Shown: positions 8,366 through 16,435, counted from the stretch's first letter. The stretch: DNA of 36,597 nt from JBQTKD01 sp052389435 (GCA_052389435.1 JBQTIB010000092.1:1-36597), one strand, 5' to 3'. Notes: generated by a model from the sequence alone, not told the origin. Made by a program: numbers and translations.

Positions 8366-8844
8366 CTGGTTGCCCCCTGATCTGCGGTCCTGCCTCTAAT
8401 ACGCCGACAGGGGCCGCAGCAGTTGCATCTGCGGTTGGACGCATTCGCCGGGCTCGCTGGTTGCGGCGGGTTGGTGGCGCTTTGGTTGCGATGGGTCCTG
8501 GCGGCAGTCGCGCCTGGGTGAAGTCGGTGACTGCGGCTCGTGGTCCGGCTGGGCTGAGGCGACTTGGGGTTGCGGTCCGCGGTCCGCCTCGCGGTTGGCG
8601 GCCGTGGTTGCGCTGGTCTGTGGGAGGCGCTGCCGCGCCGCTTCCGGTCCTCGGGCGCCTGAGGCGCCCTGCGGTCCGGGTCGGCTTGCCCCCGGGAACC
8701 GTGGTCACCGTTCGCCGTTGGTCACCCAACGCTTCGGTCGACATTGCATTCAGGTCGCCGTCGTCGGTGGTCACCACGCGAAATCGCCTTTACCGCACGA
8801 GTTTGGGTCTTTGATTCGCTATTTTGTTCGAATATAATGGCCTC
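8366..8844. other. Intergenic region, 479 bp, without a supported gene
   Basis: No open frame here has gene-like composition. The stretch carries four copies of GGTTGCG-like words between about 8430 and 8620 and a perfect hairpin GGGCGCC-TGA-GGCGCCC at 8653-8669. Its base composition shifts from G-rich to markedly A/T-rich in the last 60 bases, where the promoter of the HNH gene lies. It may be decayed sequence. Confidence 0.5.
8811..8838 (+). promoter_or_regulatory. Consensus sigma-70-type promoter, leaderless start
   Basis: TTGATT at 8811-8816 and a perfect TATAAT at 8833-8838 are separated by 16 bp. The ATG of the DUF222/HNH gene is at 8845, six bases after the -10 box. The transcript should therefore begin at or next to the start codon and be leaderless; no Shine-Dalgarno sequence is present. 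A GTTCGAA word overlaps the spacer, but a full LexA box is not present. Confidence 0.75.
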
Positions 8845-10152
8845 ATGTACCGCACCCTCGGCGAAATCTTCGCCACCGACGCCGCCAACGACGACGGGCT
8901 CGACGTCCAGCGCGCGCTGATCGCGGACTGCCTCGACGCCGAACGCGACAGGGCCCGCATCGACGGGCGCCTCTACACCGCGATGGCCCGGATCGACTCC
9001 GACTGCTCCCGGCGCGCGGGCGAGGACGACGAACTCTACGAGCGACTGCTCCGCTCGGCCTACGAGGACCTCGCGCTCGCCGTGGCCTCCTCGCCGACTT
9101 CACCGCCGGGTCCATCCGCGAGGCCGCGGAACTGCGCTCCCGGCTCCCCCGCACCTTCGCGGCGCTGTGCGCCGGGAACATCACCCTCTACAAGGCCCAA
9201 CTCATGCTCGGCCCCGCCCGGACCCTGACCGTCGAGCAGAGCCTGCAGTACGAAGACGGCCTGCTCCCCAAGGCCCCCGACCTCCTCCCGGCCAAACTCC
9301 GCCGCATCGCCTGGAAACTCGCCCGCCGCATCGACAAGACCACCGCCAAGAAGCGGGAGAAGGCCGCTCGCGAGAACCGCCGGGTCTGGATCGCCCCGGC
9401 CGAGGACGGCATGTACTGGTTCGGCGCGCTGCTCCCCGCCGAGCAGGCCGTCGCCGTCTTCGGCGTCGTCGACACCCTCGCCAAGGCCACCAAGACCACC
9501 CTCGAACCGGGCGACGACCGGACGATCGACGCCCTGCGCGCCGACACCCTCGTCGACCTGATCCTCAACCCCAACGGCGAATCCCGGGTCAAGTACGAGA
9601 TGCGGGTCCTGGTCCCGGCCGGAACCCTGCTAGGCCTGAACGACCAGGACGGGCACCTACCGGGCCACGGCCCGATCCCCGCCGAGATCTGCCGCGAACT
9701 CGCCGCCGACTCCACCTGGCGGCACGTCGGCGAGCTTGCGAGCCGACCGAAGGCAGAGCCTGACCGACCCGGACACCTCCCACGTCCTCGACGTCGGAGC
9801 CCACATCCGCGAACCCTCCGCCCGCATGCGCGAATACATCGAAGCCCGCGACCAACGCTGCCGCTGGCCCGGCTGCCACCGCCCCGCCCACAAGGCGGAT
9901 GTGGACCACACCCGGATGGTCTCCATCGGCGGCCTGACCATCCGCATCAATCTCGCCGCGCTTTGCGAACGCCACCACACCGTCCGCCACCTACCCGGTT
10001 GGAAAGTGACCCAAGACCCCGACGGGTCCGGTGCACTGACGTGGACGACTCCAACGGGCCGCGTCTACCGCACCCGGCCACCCACGCCGATGGGCGTCGA
10101 AGCCGAGCTCGCCGACATCAAACTCCCCGAGTACGAAGAATGCCCCTTCTAA
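8845..10152 (+). pseudogene. DUF222 / HNH endonuclease (13E12-type), two frameshifts
   Basis: Three overlapping frames add up to one DUF222-HNH protein. Segment 1 (from ATG 8845, MYRTLGEIFATD) runs to about 9085. Segment 2 in another frame (LADFTAGSIREAAELRSRLP) runs to about 9728. Segment 3, back in the first frame, carries the HNH nuclease (RDQRCRWPGCHRPAH, DHTRMVSIGG, NLAALCERHH) and ends at 10152. The first break needs one missing base near 9080-9090. The second coincides with an extra stretch of about 31 bases at 9729-9759 between TWRHV and LTDPDTSHVLDVG. Such genes are multicopy in actinomycetes and many are decayed. A sequencing error could explain the first break but not easily the second. 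Confidence 0.85.
9729..9759. repeat. Insertion of about 31 bp in the HNH gene, GCGAGC-TT-GCGAGC core
   Basis: Relative to the usual DUF222 sequence (…W-R-x-V/L-x-TDPDT…), about 31 extra bases lie here and shift the frame by one. They contain the direct repeat GCGAGC spaced by TT (9730-9743). The exact borders cannot be fixed without a homologue. It is interpreted as a small mobile or REP-like insertion. Confidence 0.5.
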
Positions 10153-10942
10153 ATCGGATCCGGCGTCGCCATTTCAGCCGGCTTTCCCAAGCCAGCAGTT
10201 CGTTCGCCACCGCGAACGGCCTGTCGGCCGGACTGCTCATCGGCACGCGTGCCTGGTACTCGCGCAGCATCGTCACCAGACCCTCGCGGTCGAGCTCGTC
10301 GGTGACGGTCAACCTCACTGCCTGGCCGTCCGTAGCCACGACGACCCGGTGTCCGTCGACGGCGTAGAGCCGCGGGTACTCGCCGTCCTCGACGTCGACG
10401 CCCTCCAGATCGCCCTCAGCAGCCGATAGGTCGGCGAACACCAGAACGTCCCCACCCGAGTCCTGGACGAAGACCGGTTGATCACGTGGTTCGAGTGTTG
10501 CCGGGGCGTGCGCGGCGAGCAGATCCGCGACGCCTTCCAGGATTTCACGGGCGCCAGGGCCCCAAGCGAGGAAATGCACGTCGTTGCCGTCGGGATCCGC
10601 ACCCGCTAGCACCGCTCGCCCGTCGGCTCCGCGCCACAGAACGTCGTAGCCCCACCAATGGCGCTTCGCGGTAGCGGTGCGCTCCGCCTGCTCCAGCAGA
10701 ACCGACGCCGCCGGACCTTCGGCGACGAGCCTGTAGCGCCAACCGCCGAATGCCTGCATCGGCGTCAGGTCGTGTTCGGCCAACAGCTCACGGAGACGAC
10801 GCAGCAACACCTCGCGCCGGTCGAGGCTCAAGGCGGGCGGACCCGCGTACGTCGACCAGCCCGTCTCCGGCGCCTGCCACGGTCTGCGGCCACGGACCGG
10901 CACCTCGACCACCGCCGGCCGCTGCAGCGGCTCGTAGGTCAC
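10118..10942 (-). CDS. Hypothetical protein, 274 aa
   Basis: Not recognised. It appears soluble, with tryptophan-rich N-terminal segments (GRRPWQAPETGWSTY, GGWRYRLVAEG, RHWWGYDVLWRG), a middle part that could be two similar alpha/beta halves, and a basic C-terminus (KWRRRIRFRRG). The start is GTG 10942, only four bases after the stop of the GyrA-like 93-aa gene, so the two form an operon and are probably coupled. The last 35 bases overlap, antisense, the 3' end of the HNH pseudogene; the basic tail may be a recent extension caused by loss of the original stop. Confidence 0.6.
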   Translation of the reverse strand: MTYEPLQRPAVVEVPVRGRRPWQAPETGWSTYAGPPALSLDRREVLLRRLRELLAEHDLTPMQAFGGWRYRLVAEGPAASVLLEQAERTATAKRHWWGYDVLWRGADGRAVLAGADPDGNDVHFLAWGPGAREILEGVADLLAAHAPATLEPRDQPVFVQDSGGDVLVFADLSAAEGDLEGVDVEDGEYPRLYAVDGHRVVVATDGQAVRLTVTDELDREGLVTMLREYQARVPMSSPADRPFAVANELLAWESRLKWRRRIRFRRGILRTRGV

Positions 10943-10946
10943 CCCG

Positions 10947-11228
10947 TCAGCTCCCGAGCTCCCGGAGCCGCGACCGCATCTCCGCCTGTTCGTCGCGAAG
11001 CCTCTGCGTCTCGCGGCGCGACCACCGCCGAACCTGGGTATCGAGAATCGCGGTGGCGGTCAGCTCGTTGAATCCGTACGAACGCATCAGCGCCCGACGG
11101 GCGTCGTCGACGGTCTCCGAAACGCCCACCACGTCGAGAAGTTCGTGGCCATGCTCCGCAGCCCAGACCACGGCGTCGACGATCTCCAGCCGCGATTCGA
11201 CCTTGCGACGCTCCAGTTCCGAGTCCAT
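10947..11228 (-). CDS. Stand-alone GyrA-like helical segment (93 aa)
   Basis: The whole protein matches one short part of type IIA topoisomerase subunit A, the helical region after the tower that leads to the coiled-coil dimer arm. SRLEIVDAVVWAAEHGHELLD corresponds to the GyrA helix usually reading like AHILRGLVKALDALDEV; SETVDDARRALM to ASETVDIARAGL; and NELTATAILDTQVRRW-ERQ-like sequence to DEIQAQAILDMQLRRL. It ends in a coiled coil (RDEQAEMRSRLREL). No catalytic Tyr or CTD is present. ATG 11228 is the only reasonable start. It could be a gyrase-binding modulator or half of a split A subunit (see 18599-19528). Homology is clear from the motifs; function is unknown. Confidence 0.8.
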   Translation of the reverse strand: MDSELERRKVESRLEIVDAVVWAAEHGHELLDVVGVSETVDDARRALMRSYGFNELTATAILDTQVRRWSRRETQRLRDEQAEMRSRLRELGS

Positions 11229-11317
11229 GCCTTCAGCTTCTCAGCCGAATATCCGATGGCGCGAGGGCACGACTGTCGGGCACCGTAGAGCCATGACCCG
11301 ACGACGTCAGTAGTTGT

Positions 11318-11338
11318 AGGCCCCGGACACCGGGGCCT
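11318..11338. terminator. Strong hairpin upstream of the tRNA-Arg pair
   Basis: AGGCCCCGG and CCGGGGCCT form a perfect nine-base stem with an ACA loop, three bases before the first tRNA. It resembles a terminator hairpin without a U run. It may end an upstream transcript, or it may be a processing element of the tRNA precursor. Confidence 0.5.
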
Positions 11339-11341
11339 CCT

Positions 11342-11413
11342 GCCGACGTGGCGCAGTGGAAAGCGCACCGGTCTACGAAACCGGGGGCGGAGGTTCGAGT
11401 CCTCCCGTTGGCA
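11342..11413 (+). tRNA. tRNA-Arg (ACG)
   Basis: A complete 72-nt cloverleaf. The acceptor arms GCCGACG/CGTTGGC pair with one G-T wobble. The anticodon stem CCGGT/ACCGG encloses the loop CTACGAA, giving anticodon ACG at 11375-11377. The T-arm is GGAGG-TTCGAGT-CCTCC and the discriminator is A. CCA is not encoded. ACG is normally edited to ICG to read CGN codons, which are abundant in this GC-rich DNA. Confidence 0.95.
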
Positions 11414-11425
11414 CGCGTACAGGAA

Positions 11426-11498
11426 CTCGTCGTAGCTCAGTGGACAGAGCACCGCCCTCCGAAGGCGGGGGTCGCGCGTTCAAGTCGCGCCGACGAGG
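11426..11498 (+). tRNA. tRNA-Arg (CCG)
   Basis: A complete 73-nt cloverleaf. The acceptor arms CTCGTCG/CGACGAG are perfectly paired, the anticodon stem is CCGCC/GGCGG, and the loop CTCCGAA gives anticodon CCG at 11459-11461. The T-arm is GCGCG-TTCAAGT-CGCGC and the discriminator is G. CCA is not encoded. It lies 12 bases after tRNA-Arg(ACG), so both are probably cut from one precursor, and it ends only 35 bases before the rtcB start. Confidence 0.95.
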
Positions 11499-11533
11499 CA
11501 AGAATCAACAGGAACCCCGACCGAGGAAGCGAC

Positions 11534-12691
11534 ATGCCGAACACCATCAACTCGAAGCTGATCTCTTGGGCTTCCGAGATCGACGAGGGCACCGTCGTGC
11601 AGGCGCAGAAGGCCTCGCGGCTGCCGATCCTCGGCGGTCACGTGGCCCTGATGCCCGACGCCCACGTGGGCATCGGCGCGACGGTCGGGTCGGTCATTCC
11701 CACCCAGGGCGCGATCATCCCGTCCGCGGTGGGCGTCGACATCGGCTGCGGCATGATCGCGGCCGAGCTCGACGTGCACGCCTCCCAGCTGCCGGACTCG
11801 CTCGACCGGCTCATGCCGCGGATCGAGAAGACCGTGCCGGCGGGCGTCGGCAAGGGCCACAAGCAGGTCCACGACAAGGCCTACACCTTCATGCGGGACC
11901 GCAAGCCGGCAACGGACCTGACGTCCAAGCAGCAGGAGACCGCGCTGGTGCAGTTCGGCACGCTCGGCTCGGGCAACCACTTCTTCGAGGTGTGCCTGGA
12001 CGAGCGGGACATGGTCTGGGTCGTGCTGCACTCCGGCTCGCGTGGGATCGGGAACCAGCTGGCGCAGTCGCACATCTCCAAGGCCAAGCAGCTCGGCGCG
12101 ATGGGCATCCCGCTCGAAGACCCGAACCTCGCGTGGTTCACCCAGCACACCCCGCAGTTCGACGCCTACGTGAAGGACCTGCTGTGGGCGCAGGACTACG
12201 CGAAGGGCAACCGCGACCAGATGATGGACGCCGCGCTCGTGGAGGTGCTGCGCTACATCGGTCGGGGCACGGAGATCTCCCGCGTGAACTGCCACCACAA
12301 CTTCGCCCAGACCGAAGTGCACGACGGGCAGGAGCTGTGGATCACCCGCAAGGGCGCGATCCAGGCCGACGCCGGCCGGCTCGGGATCATCCCCGGTTCG
12401 ATGGGGACGCGGTCCTACATCGTGGAGGGCAAGGGCAACCCGCTGAGCTGGAACTCCTGCTCGCACGGCGCGGGTCGCCGGCTCTCGCGGACCGCGGCAC
12501 GCAAGCAGTACACCGCGGCAGACCTCGCCGAGCAGATGGGCGACCGGACCTGGCTGTCCGATCGCGCGCAGTCGCTGATCGACGAGATTCCCTCGGCGTA
12601 CAAGGACATCGACAAGGTGATGGCGGACCAGACCGACCTCGTCGAAATCAAGCACACGCTACGTCAGATCCTGAACTACAAGGGGATCTGA
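11534..12691 (+). CDS. rtcB: RNA-splicing ligase RtcB (GTP-dependent)
   Basis: A 385-aa RtcB, joining RNA 2',3'-cyclic phosphate or 3'-phosphate ends to 5'-OH ends with GTP and Mn2+. Seen: the metal-binding Cys72 in GVDIGCGM, GTLGSGNHFFEV, LHSGSRGIGN, the metal histidines in NCHHNFAQ, IPGSMGTRSYIV, and the guanylylated His in NSCSHGAGRRLSR. The length is shorter than the roughly 480-aa archaeal form but normal for the bacterial RtcB2-like group. ATG 11534 follows GAGGAAG. It begins 35 bases after tRNA-Arg(CCG), so read-through from the tRNA promoter is possible. This suggests tRNA repair, inferred from context only. Confidence 0.95.
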   Translation: MPNTINSKLISWASEIDEGTVVQAQKASRLPILGGHVALMPDAHVGIGATVGSVIPTQGAIIPSAVGVDIGCGMIAAELDVHASQLPDSLDRLMPRIEKTVPAGVGKGHKQVHDKAYTFMRDRKPATDLTSKQQETALVQFGTLGSGNHFFEVCLDERDMVWVVLHSGSRGIGNQLAQSHISKAKQLGAMGIPLEDPNLAWFTQHTPQFDAYVKDLLWAQDYAKGNRDQMMDAALVEVLRYIGRGTEISRVNCHHNFAQTEVHDGQELWITRKGAIQADAGRLGIIPGSMGTRSYIVEGKGNPLSWNSCSHGAGRRLSRTAARKQYTAADLAEQMGDRTWLSDRAQSLIDEIPSAYKDIDKVMADQTDLVEIKHTLRQILNYKGI

Positions 12692-12698
12692 GCCCGGA

Positions 12699-12723
12699 CC
12701 CGGCGGCCAACAAGGCCGCCGGG
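12699..12723 (+). terminator. Terminator hairpin after rtcB
   Basis: CCCGGCGGCC (12699-12708) and GGCCGCCGGG (12714-12723) form a perfect ten-base stem with an AACAA loop, seven bases after the rtcB stop. There is no U tract, as is common for actinobacterial terminators. Confidence 0.75.
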
Positions 12724-12814
12724 CTCCGTGGTTCTCAAGCCGACGTCGTCGACCGCGGTCCCCATTCGTCGGTGCCGGCCCTTCCTCGCGCATCCCGCGG
12801 ACCACAATGGCGAC

Positions 12815-13675
12815 ATGACCGGACCCCGCCGTATGTGGCAGGCCCTCGAGCCCGTCCACGCCGTCGTCTACTTCGCGCCGGAGTCGCGCGCCGCCACCGA
12901 CGCCCTCGGCGCCAAGGGCGGGTGGATGAGCTACTTCGCCCTACGCGCGGCGCCGTTGGGCCCGGTGTCCGCCGACCTCGTCCGCGCGACGTTCTACGGC
13001 TTCGCGCCCGATCGGGTGCAACGGGCCGTCCCGGCGGCGTGGCAGGCCGCAAGCCCCGAGGGCTACCTCGCCGCCCGCCTCCAGAGCCTGGACGCCGCGC
13101 TTCGCCGCCTGCTCGGGCCGCTGGTGGACACGATCGAACTGGCCGAGGCCGCGGGCCTGGCCCGCCGGGCGGCGCTGGCGGCACCGACCGCCGGCCGCCC
13201 GCTCGGCGCGGCCAACGCGGCGCTGGCCTGGCCCGACGAGGCGCACCTGGTGCTGTGGCACGCACAGACGGTGCTGCGGGAGTCGCGGGGCGACGGGCAC
13301 GTCGCGGCGCTGGTGGCGGCGGACCTGAGCCCGGCCGAGGCGCTGGTCGCGTTCGCGGCCGAGGGCCGTGTCGACGGGGAGTCTCTGCGGAACTACCGCG
13401 GCTGGACGGCGGCGGAGTGGATCGCAGCCCAGGAATCGCTGCGAGCCCGCGGACTGCTCAACGCCGCGGGCGACCTGACGGCGGCGGGCAGGGACGTGCG
13501 CGGGTTCGTCGAGAGCTCGACCGACCGCGCGGCGATGCCGTCCTGGTCCGAACTGGGCGAGGCGGGGTGCGAGCGGCTCGTGGAGCTGTCGCACCCGATC
13601 ACCGCGGCCCTGGTCGCGGGTGGGGCGCTGCCGGCGGGCAACCCGATCGGGCTGCGCCCCCTTCCGCCGGGTTGA
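12815..13675 (+). CDS. SCO6745/SalK-like HTH-containing protein
   Basis: A 286-aa protein beginning MTGPRRMWQALEPVHAVVYFAPE, the typical start of the actinobacterial SCO6745/SalK-like family. It continues with TYGF-like ATFYGFAPDRVQRAVPAAW, DEAHLVLWHAQTVLRESRGDGHVAAL and a C-terminal winged-helix-like part (LRARGLLNAAGDLTAAGRDVR). No catalytic residues are known, and a regulatory or ligand-binding role is only a family-level guess. ATG 12815 is in frame; upstream frame extensions have no ribosome site. A strong hairpin follows the stop. Confidence 0.75.
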   Translation: MTGPRRMWQALEPVHAVVYFAPESRAATDALGAKGGWMSYFALRAAPLGPVSADLVRATFYGFAPDRVQRAVPAAWQAASPEGYLAARLQSLDAALRRLLGPLVDTIELAEAAGLARRAALAAPTAGRPLGAANAALAWPDEAHLVLWHAQTVLRESRGDGHVAALVAADLSPAEALVAFAAEGRVDGESLRNYRGWTAAEWIAAQESLRARGLLNAAGDLTAAGRDVRGFVESSTDRAAMPSWSELGEAGCERLVELSHPITAALVAGGALPAGNPIGLRPLPPG

Positions 13676-13681
13676 ACGCGA

Positions 13682-13723
13682 CGGGCCGTGCGCCACGCCC
13701 TGTGAGCGCGGCCGCACGGCCCG
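13682..13723 (+). terminator. Terminator hairpin after the SCO6745-like gene
   Basis: CGGGCCGTGCG (13682-13692) pairs perfectly with CGCACGGCCCG (13713-13723). It starts seven bases after the TGA and is followed by a short T run (CATTTTCG). Confidence 0.75.
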
Positions 13724-13894
13724 AAGCATTTTCGCCTCTGAGGACTGGCCACCCCCGTGGCGGCCAGGCGTCCAAAAGGTCGGCCCCGTGGGGGAGTTCC
13801 CGTGATCGCGCAATCCCAAACCTGGGACTTTGGACAAATTCCCCGGAACCGGCCGGCGGGACCGCGCGACGGCGGCTGATACGGTCGCGCGCCG

Positions 13895-14257
13895 ATGAAT
13901 CGCCGCCCTCCGTCTCCGCCGCGCAGCGGGGTCACCGTCACCGTCTGCCGCGGTTGCTGCTGCGGGAACCCCGACAAGCGGCATCCGTTCGGGCCCGGCG
14001 CGCCGACGCCGGACGAGGCGTGGTTCGAACTCGCCGAGGCGTGCGACGCCGCGGGTCATCGAATGCGTGCCTCGGAGTGCCTCGGCCCGTGCGAGAACGC
14101 GGACGTCGTCGTGGTCGTGGGCTCGGGCCGCAAGCCGCTGTGGCTGGGCGAGATCCGGCGCCCGGAGCAGTTGGCTCGGGTCGCGGCCTGGCTGCGGGCC
14201 GGCGCCCCGGTGGCACAGGCGCCGGGCGAACTGACGTTCAAGGCGCCCAAGCGCTAG
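13895..14257 (+). CDS. [2Fe-2S] ferredoxin-like (thioredoxin-fold) protein
   Basis: A 120-aa protein with a cysteine pattern like that of thioredoxin-like ferredoxins: VCRGCCCGNPDKRHP near residue 18 and ECLGPCENADVVVVVG near residue 61. These could hold one [2Fe-2S] cluster, with Cys also available for other metal binding. The partner is unknown. The stop codon TAG overlaps the stop of def on the other strand within the palindrome CTAG (14254-14257). Confidence 0.75.
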   Translation: MNRRPPSPPRSGVTVTVCRGCCCGNPDKRHPFGPGAPTPDEAWFELAEACDAAGHRMRASECLGPCENADVVVVVGSGRKPLWLGEIRRPEQLARVAAWLRAGAPVAQAPGELTFKAPKR

Positions 14258-14838
14258 TGCTCGTGGCCGCAGTCGCAGTCGGTGGAGTCGTCGAGTTCCC
14301 ACTCCTCCCCCGGGATGGGCACGCCGCGGGCGTAGTGGTCCAGCACCACGGCGCGACGCTGCGGGTCGAGCCGGTCGAGGTAGACGATGCCGTTCACATG
14401 GTCGGTCTCGTGCTGCAGACAGCGGGCCAGCAGACCCGTTCCCTCGATGCGAACCGGGTCGCCGAAGACGTCGACGCCTTCGACGACGGCCGTCGACGGG
14501 CGCTTCACCGGCGAGTAGTAGCCGCCCGCGACGGACAGACAGCCCTCGGGGTCGTCGTCGAAGTCCCACGGCTCCGGCGGGAGGATCAGCACCGGGTTCA
14601 CCACGTGCGCGACGACGTCCTCGCCGGCGGCGTTGGGACAGTCCACGACGAACACCCTGGCGTTCACGCCGATCTGGTTGGCCGCGAGCCCGACGCCTTC
14701 GGCCTCGTACATGCTCGCGAACATGTCCGCGACCAACTGGATCAGCGCATCGTCGAACACCGCGACCGGCTCGCACGGGGCGTGCAGCACCGGCGTTCCG
14801 TGCTGAACTATCGGATGAACCTCTGCCAGAACCTCCAT
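14254..14838 (-). CDS. def: Peptide deformylase
   Basis: A 194-aa metal-dependent enzyme removing the formyl group from nascent proteins. All three signature motifs are visible: GVGLAANQIG, EGCLSV (metal Cys) and QHETDHVNG (metal histidines and catalytic Glu). The C-terminus has an odd acidic, Cys/His-bearing tail (DDSTDCDCGHEH) that could bind metal. The ATG at 14838-14836 shares one base with the glyA stop (TGATG), so it is translationally coupled to glyA. This may be a second deformylase copy, but that cannot be judged from the window. Confidence 0.95.
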   Translation of the reverse strand: MEVLAEVHPIVQHGTPVLHAPCEPVAVFDDALIQLVADMFASMYEAEGVGLAANQIGVNARVFVVDCPNAAGEDVVAHVVNPVLILPPEPWDFDDDPEGCLSVAGGYYSPVKRPSTAVVEGVDVFGDPVRIEGTGLLARCLQHETDHVNGIVYLDRLDPQRRAVVLDHYARGVPIPGEEWELDDSTDCDCGHEH

Positions 14839-16343
14839 CAGGCGCCGGCGACGAGGGACAGGTCGAGCTCGGGGTAGACCGGGAACGCATCGAGCAGCGC
14901 GGTCAGGCGCGCACGGCCCTCGTCCGCGGCGGCGTCGGCGGTCGTGTACTTCGCCTTGGACGGCTTGCCGTCCGTAACGACGGCCACGGTCGCCTTGAGC
15001 ACGGTGGCGATGACGTCGGCGATCTCCTCGACCTCGCCGACCCCCATGCCGAGCGTGGTGATCGCCGGGGTGCCGAGGCGCAGACCCGAGGTGTACCAGG
15101 GGCCGTTCGCGTCGAACGGGAGGGAGTTGCGGTTCAGCGTGATGCCGACGGCGCGCAGCGCCGACTCGGCCTGACGACCCGTCAGACCGAAGGACTTCTG
15201 CACGTCCGCGAGCACGAGGTGGTTGTCCGTACCGCCGGTGGCGACGACGATGTCGCGCTTGGCGAGCGCATCGGCCAGCGCGCGGGAGTTGGTGACGATG
15301 TTCTGCGCGTAGGTCGCGAACTCCGGCTTCGACGCCTCGTTCAGCGCGATGGTCTTGGCGGCCATGACGTGCGCGAGCGGACCGCCGAGGATGGCCGGGC
15401 AGCCCTTGTCGATCGCGTCGGCGTATTCGCCCTTGGCGAGCACGATGCCGCCGCGCGGACCGCGCAGCGTCTTGTGCGTGGTGGAGGTGACGACGTGCGC
15501 GTGCGCGACCGGGTCGTTGTCCCCGGTGAAGACCTTGCCCGCGACCAGGCCCGCGAAGTGCGCCATGTCGACCATGAACGTCGCGCCGACCTCGTCGGCG
15601 ATTTCGCGCATCTTGGCGAAGTCGATCGCGCGCGGGTAGGCGGAGTACCCGGCGAGCAGGATGAGCGGGCGGACCTCGTGGGCCTGCTTGCGCAGCGCGT
15701 CGTAGTCGAGCAGACCGGTCTCGCGGTCGACGGCGTAGGCGTGCGCCTCGAACATGCGGGCGGAGATGTTGAAGCGGTACCCGTGGGTCAGGTGACCGCC
15801 GGAGTAGTAGTCCATGCCGAGCAGTTTCGCGCCGTGCAACTTCTCGCGCAGGTCGGAGAACTGCTCCTCGGACAGGCCGGCGACCGAGTTGAGGCCGAGC
15901 TCGCCGAGGAAGTCGGCCTCGGTGCGGGTCGCGAGGATCGCCGCGTAGGCGACGAGGTTCGCGTCGATGCCCGAGTGCGGCTGGATGTAGGCGTACTCGG
16001 CGCCGAACAGGTTGCGGGCGAGCTCCGCACCGCGCGCCTCGATGACGTCGACGTTGTCGCACCCGGCGTAGAAGCGGTGGCCCGCGTACCCCTCGGCGTA
16101 CTTGTCGGTGAGCAGGTTGCCCATCGCCTGCTGCACGGCCAGGGAGCAGTAGTTCTCGCTCGCGATCAGCTTGACGTTGCTGCGCTGGTCCCGCAGCTCC
16201 GCGACGATCCGTCCGGCGATCTCCGGGTCGACCGAGGCGACCTGGTCCAGCGAGGCGTAGAACGAGACGGCGGCCGGGTCGGGACGCTGGCCGTTCAGAC
16301 CGTTGAGGTAACGCTCGATGATCAGTTCGGACCCGGTGCTCAT
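14838..16343 (-). CDS. glyA: Serine hydroxymethyltransferase
   Basis: A 501-aa PLP enzyme converting serine and tetrahydrofolate to glycine and 5,10-methylene-THF. Seen: LIASENYCS, YAEGYAGHRFYAGCDNVD, the PLP lysine in VTSTTHKTLRGPRGG, and DNHLVLADV. It is longer than the usual roughly 420 aa because of an N-terminal extension and an insertion near residues 140-175 (TEADFLGELGLNSVAGLSEE), a form found in some actinobacteria. ATG 16343 sits behind GAGGAGAA. It is coupled to def. No riboswitch is apparent in the 92-bp leader. Confidence 0.95.
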   Translation of the reverse strand: MSTGSELIIERYLNGLNGQRPDPAAVSFYASLDQVASVDPEIAGRIVAELRDQRSNVKLIASENYCSLAVQQAMGNLLTDKYAEGYAGHRFYAGCDNVDVIEARGAELARNLFGAEYAYIQPHSGIDANLVAYAAILATRTEADFLGELGLNSVAGLSEEQFSDLREKLHGAKLLGMDYYSGGHLTHGYRFNISARMFEAHAYAVDRETGLLDYDALRKQAHEVRPLILLAGYSAYPRAIDFAKMREIADEVGATFMVDMAHFAGLVAGKVFTGDNDPVAHAHVVTSTTHKTLRGPRGGIVLAKGEYADAIDKGCPAILGGPLAHVMAAKTIALNEASKPEFATYAQNIVTNSRALADALAKRDIVVATGGTDNHLVLADVQKSFGLTGRQAESALRAVGITLNRNSLPFDANGPWYTSGLRLGTPAITTLGMGVGEVEEIADVIATVLKATVAVVTDGKPSKAKYTTADAAADEGRARLTALLDAFPVYPELDLSLVAGA

Positions 16344-16435
16344 CAGGGACGTTCTCCTCGGTACGTCGTGCGCCCGTGGGACGCAGGTGGCGGGACCATT
16401 CTTTCAGGCTTCGCGGGTCCCTGCCGCCGGCCGCG

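Noticed and set aside
8346..8777. 143-codon minus-strand frame upstream of the sigma factor
   Set aside because: Thr/Pro/Arg-rich, overlaps the sigma-factor start and promoter region, no start signal.
8821..8838. LexA (SOS) box before the HNH gene
   Set aside because: Only one GTTCGA half-site is present; the second half is missing.
9745..9753. GACCGAAGG shared by the HNH insertion and the 90-bp ABC insertion (32480-32488)
   Set aside because: The same 9-mer also occurs within glyA coding sequence near 15185, so it is not evidence of a common element.
11356..14877. 1173-codon plus-strand frame through the tRNAs, rtcB and def
   Set aside because: It is out of frame with rtcB, runs through two tRNA genes and has shadow composition (Arg/Gly/Pro).
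16344..16435. Possible folate or glycine riboswitch before glyA
   Set aside because: The leader is only 92 bases and shows no conserved helices of either class.
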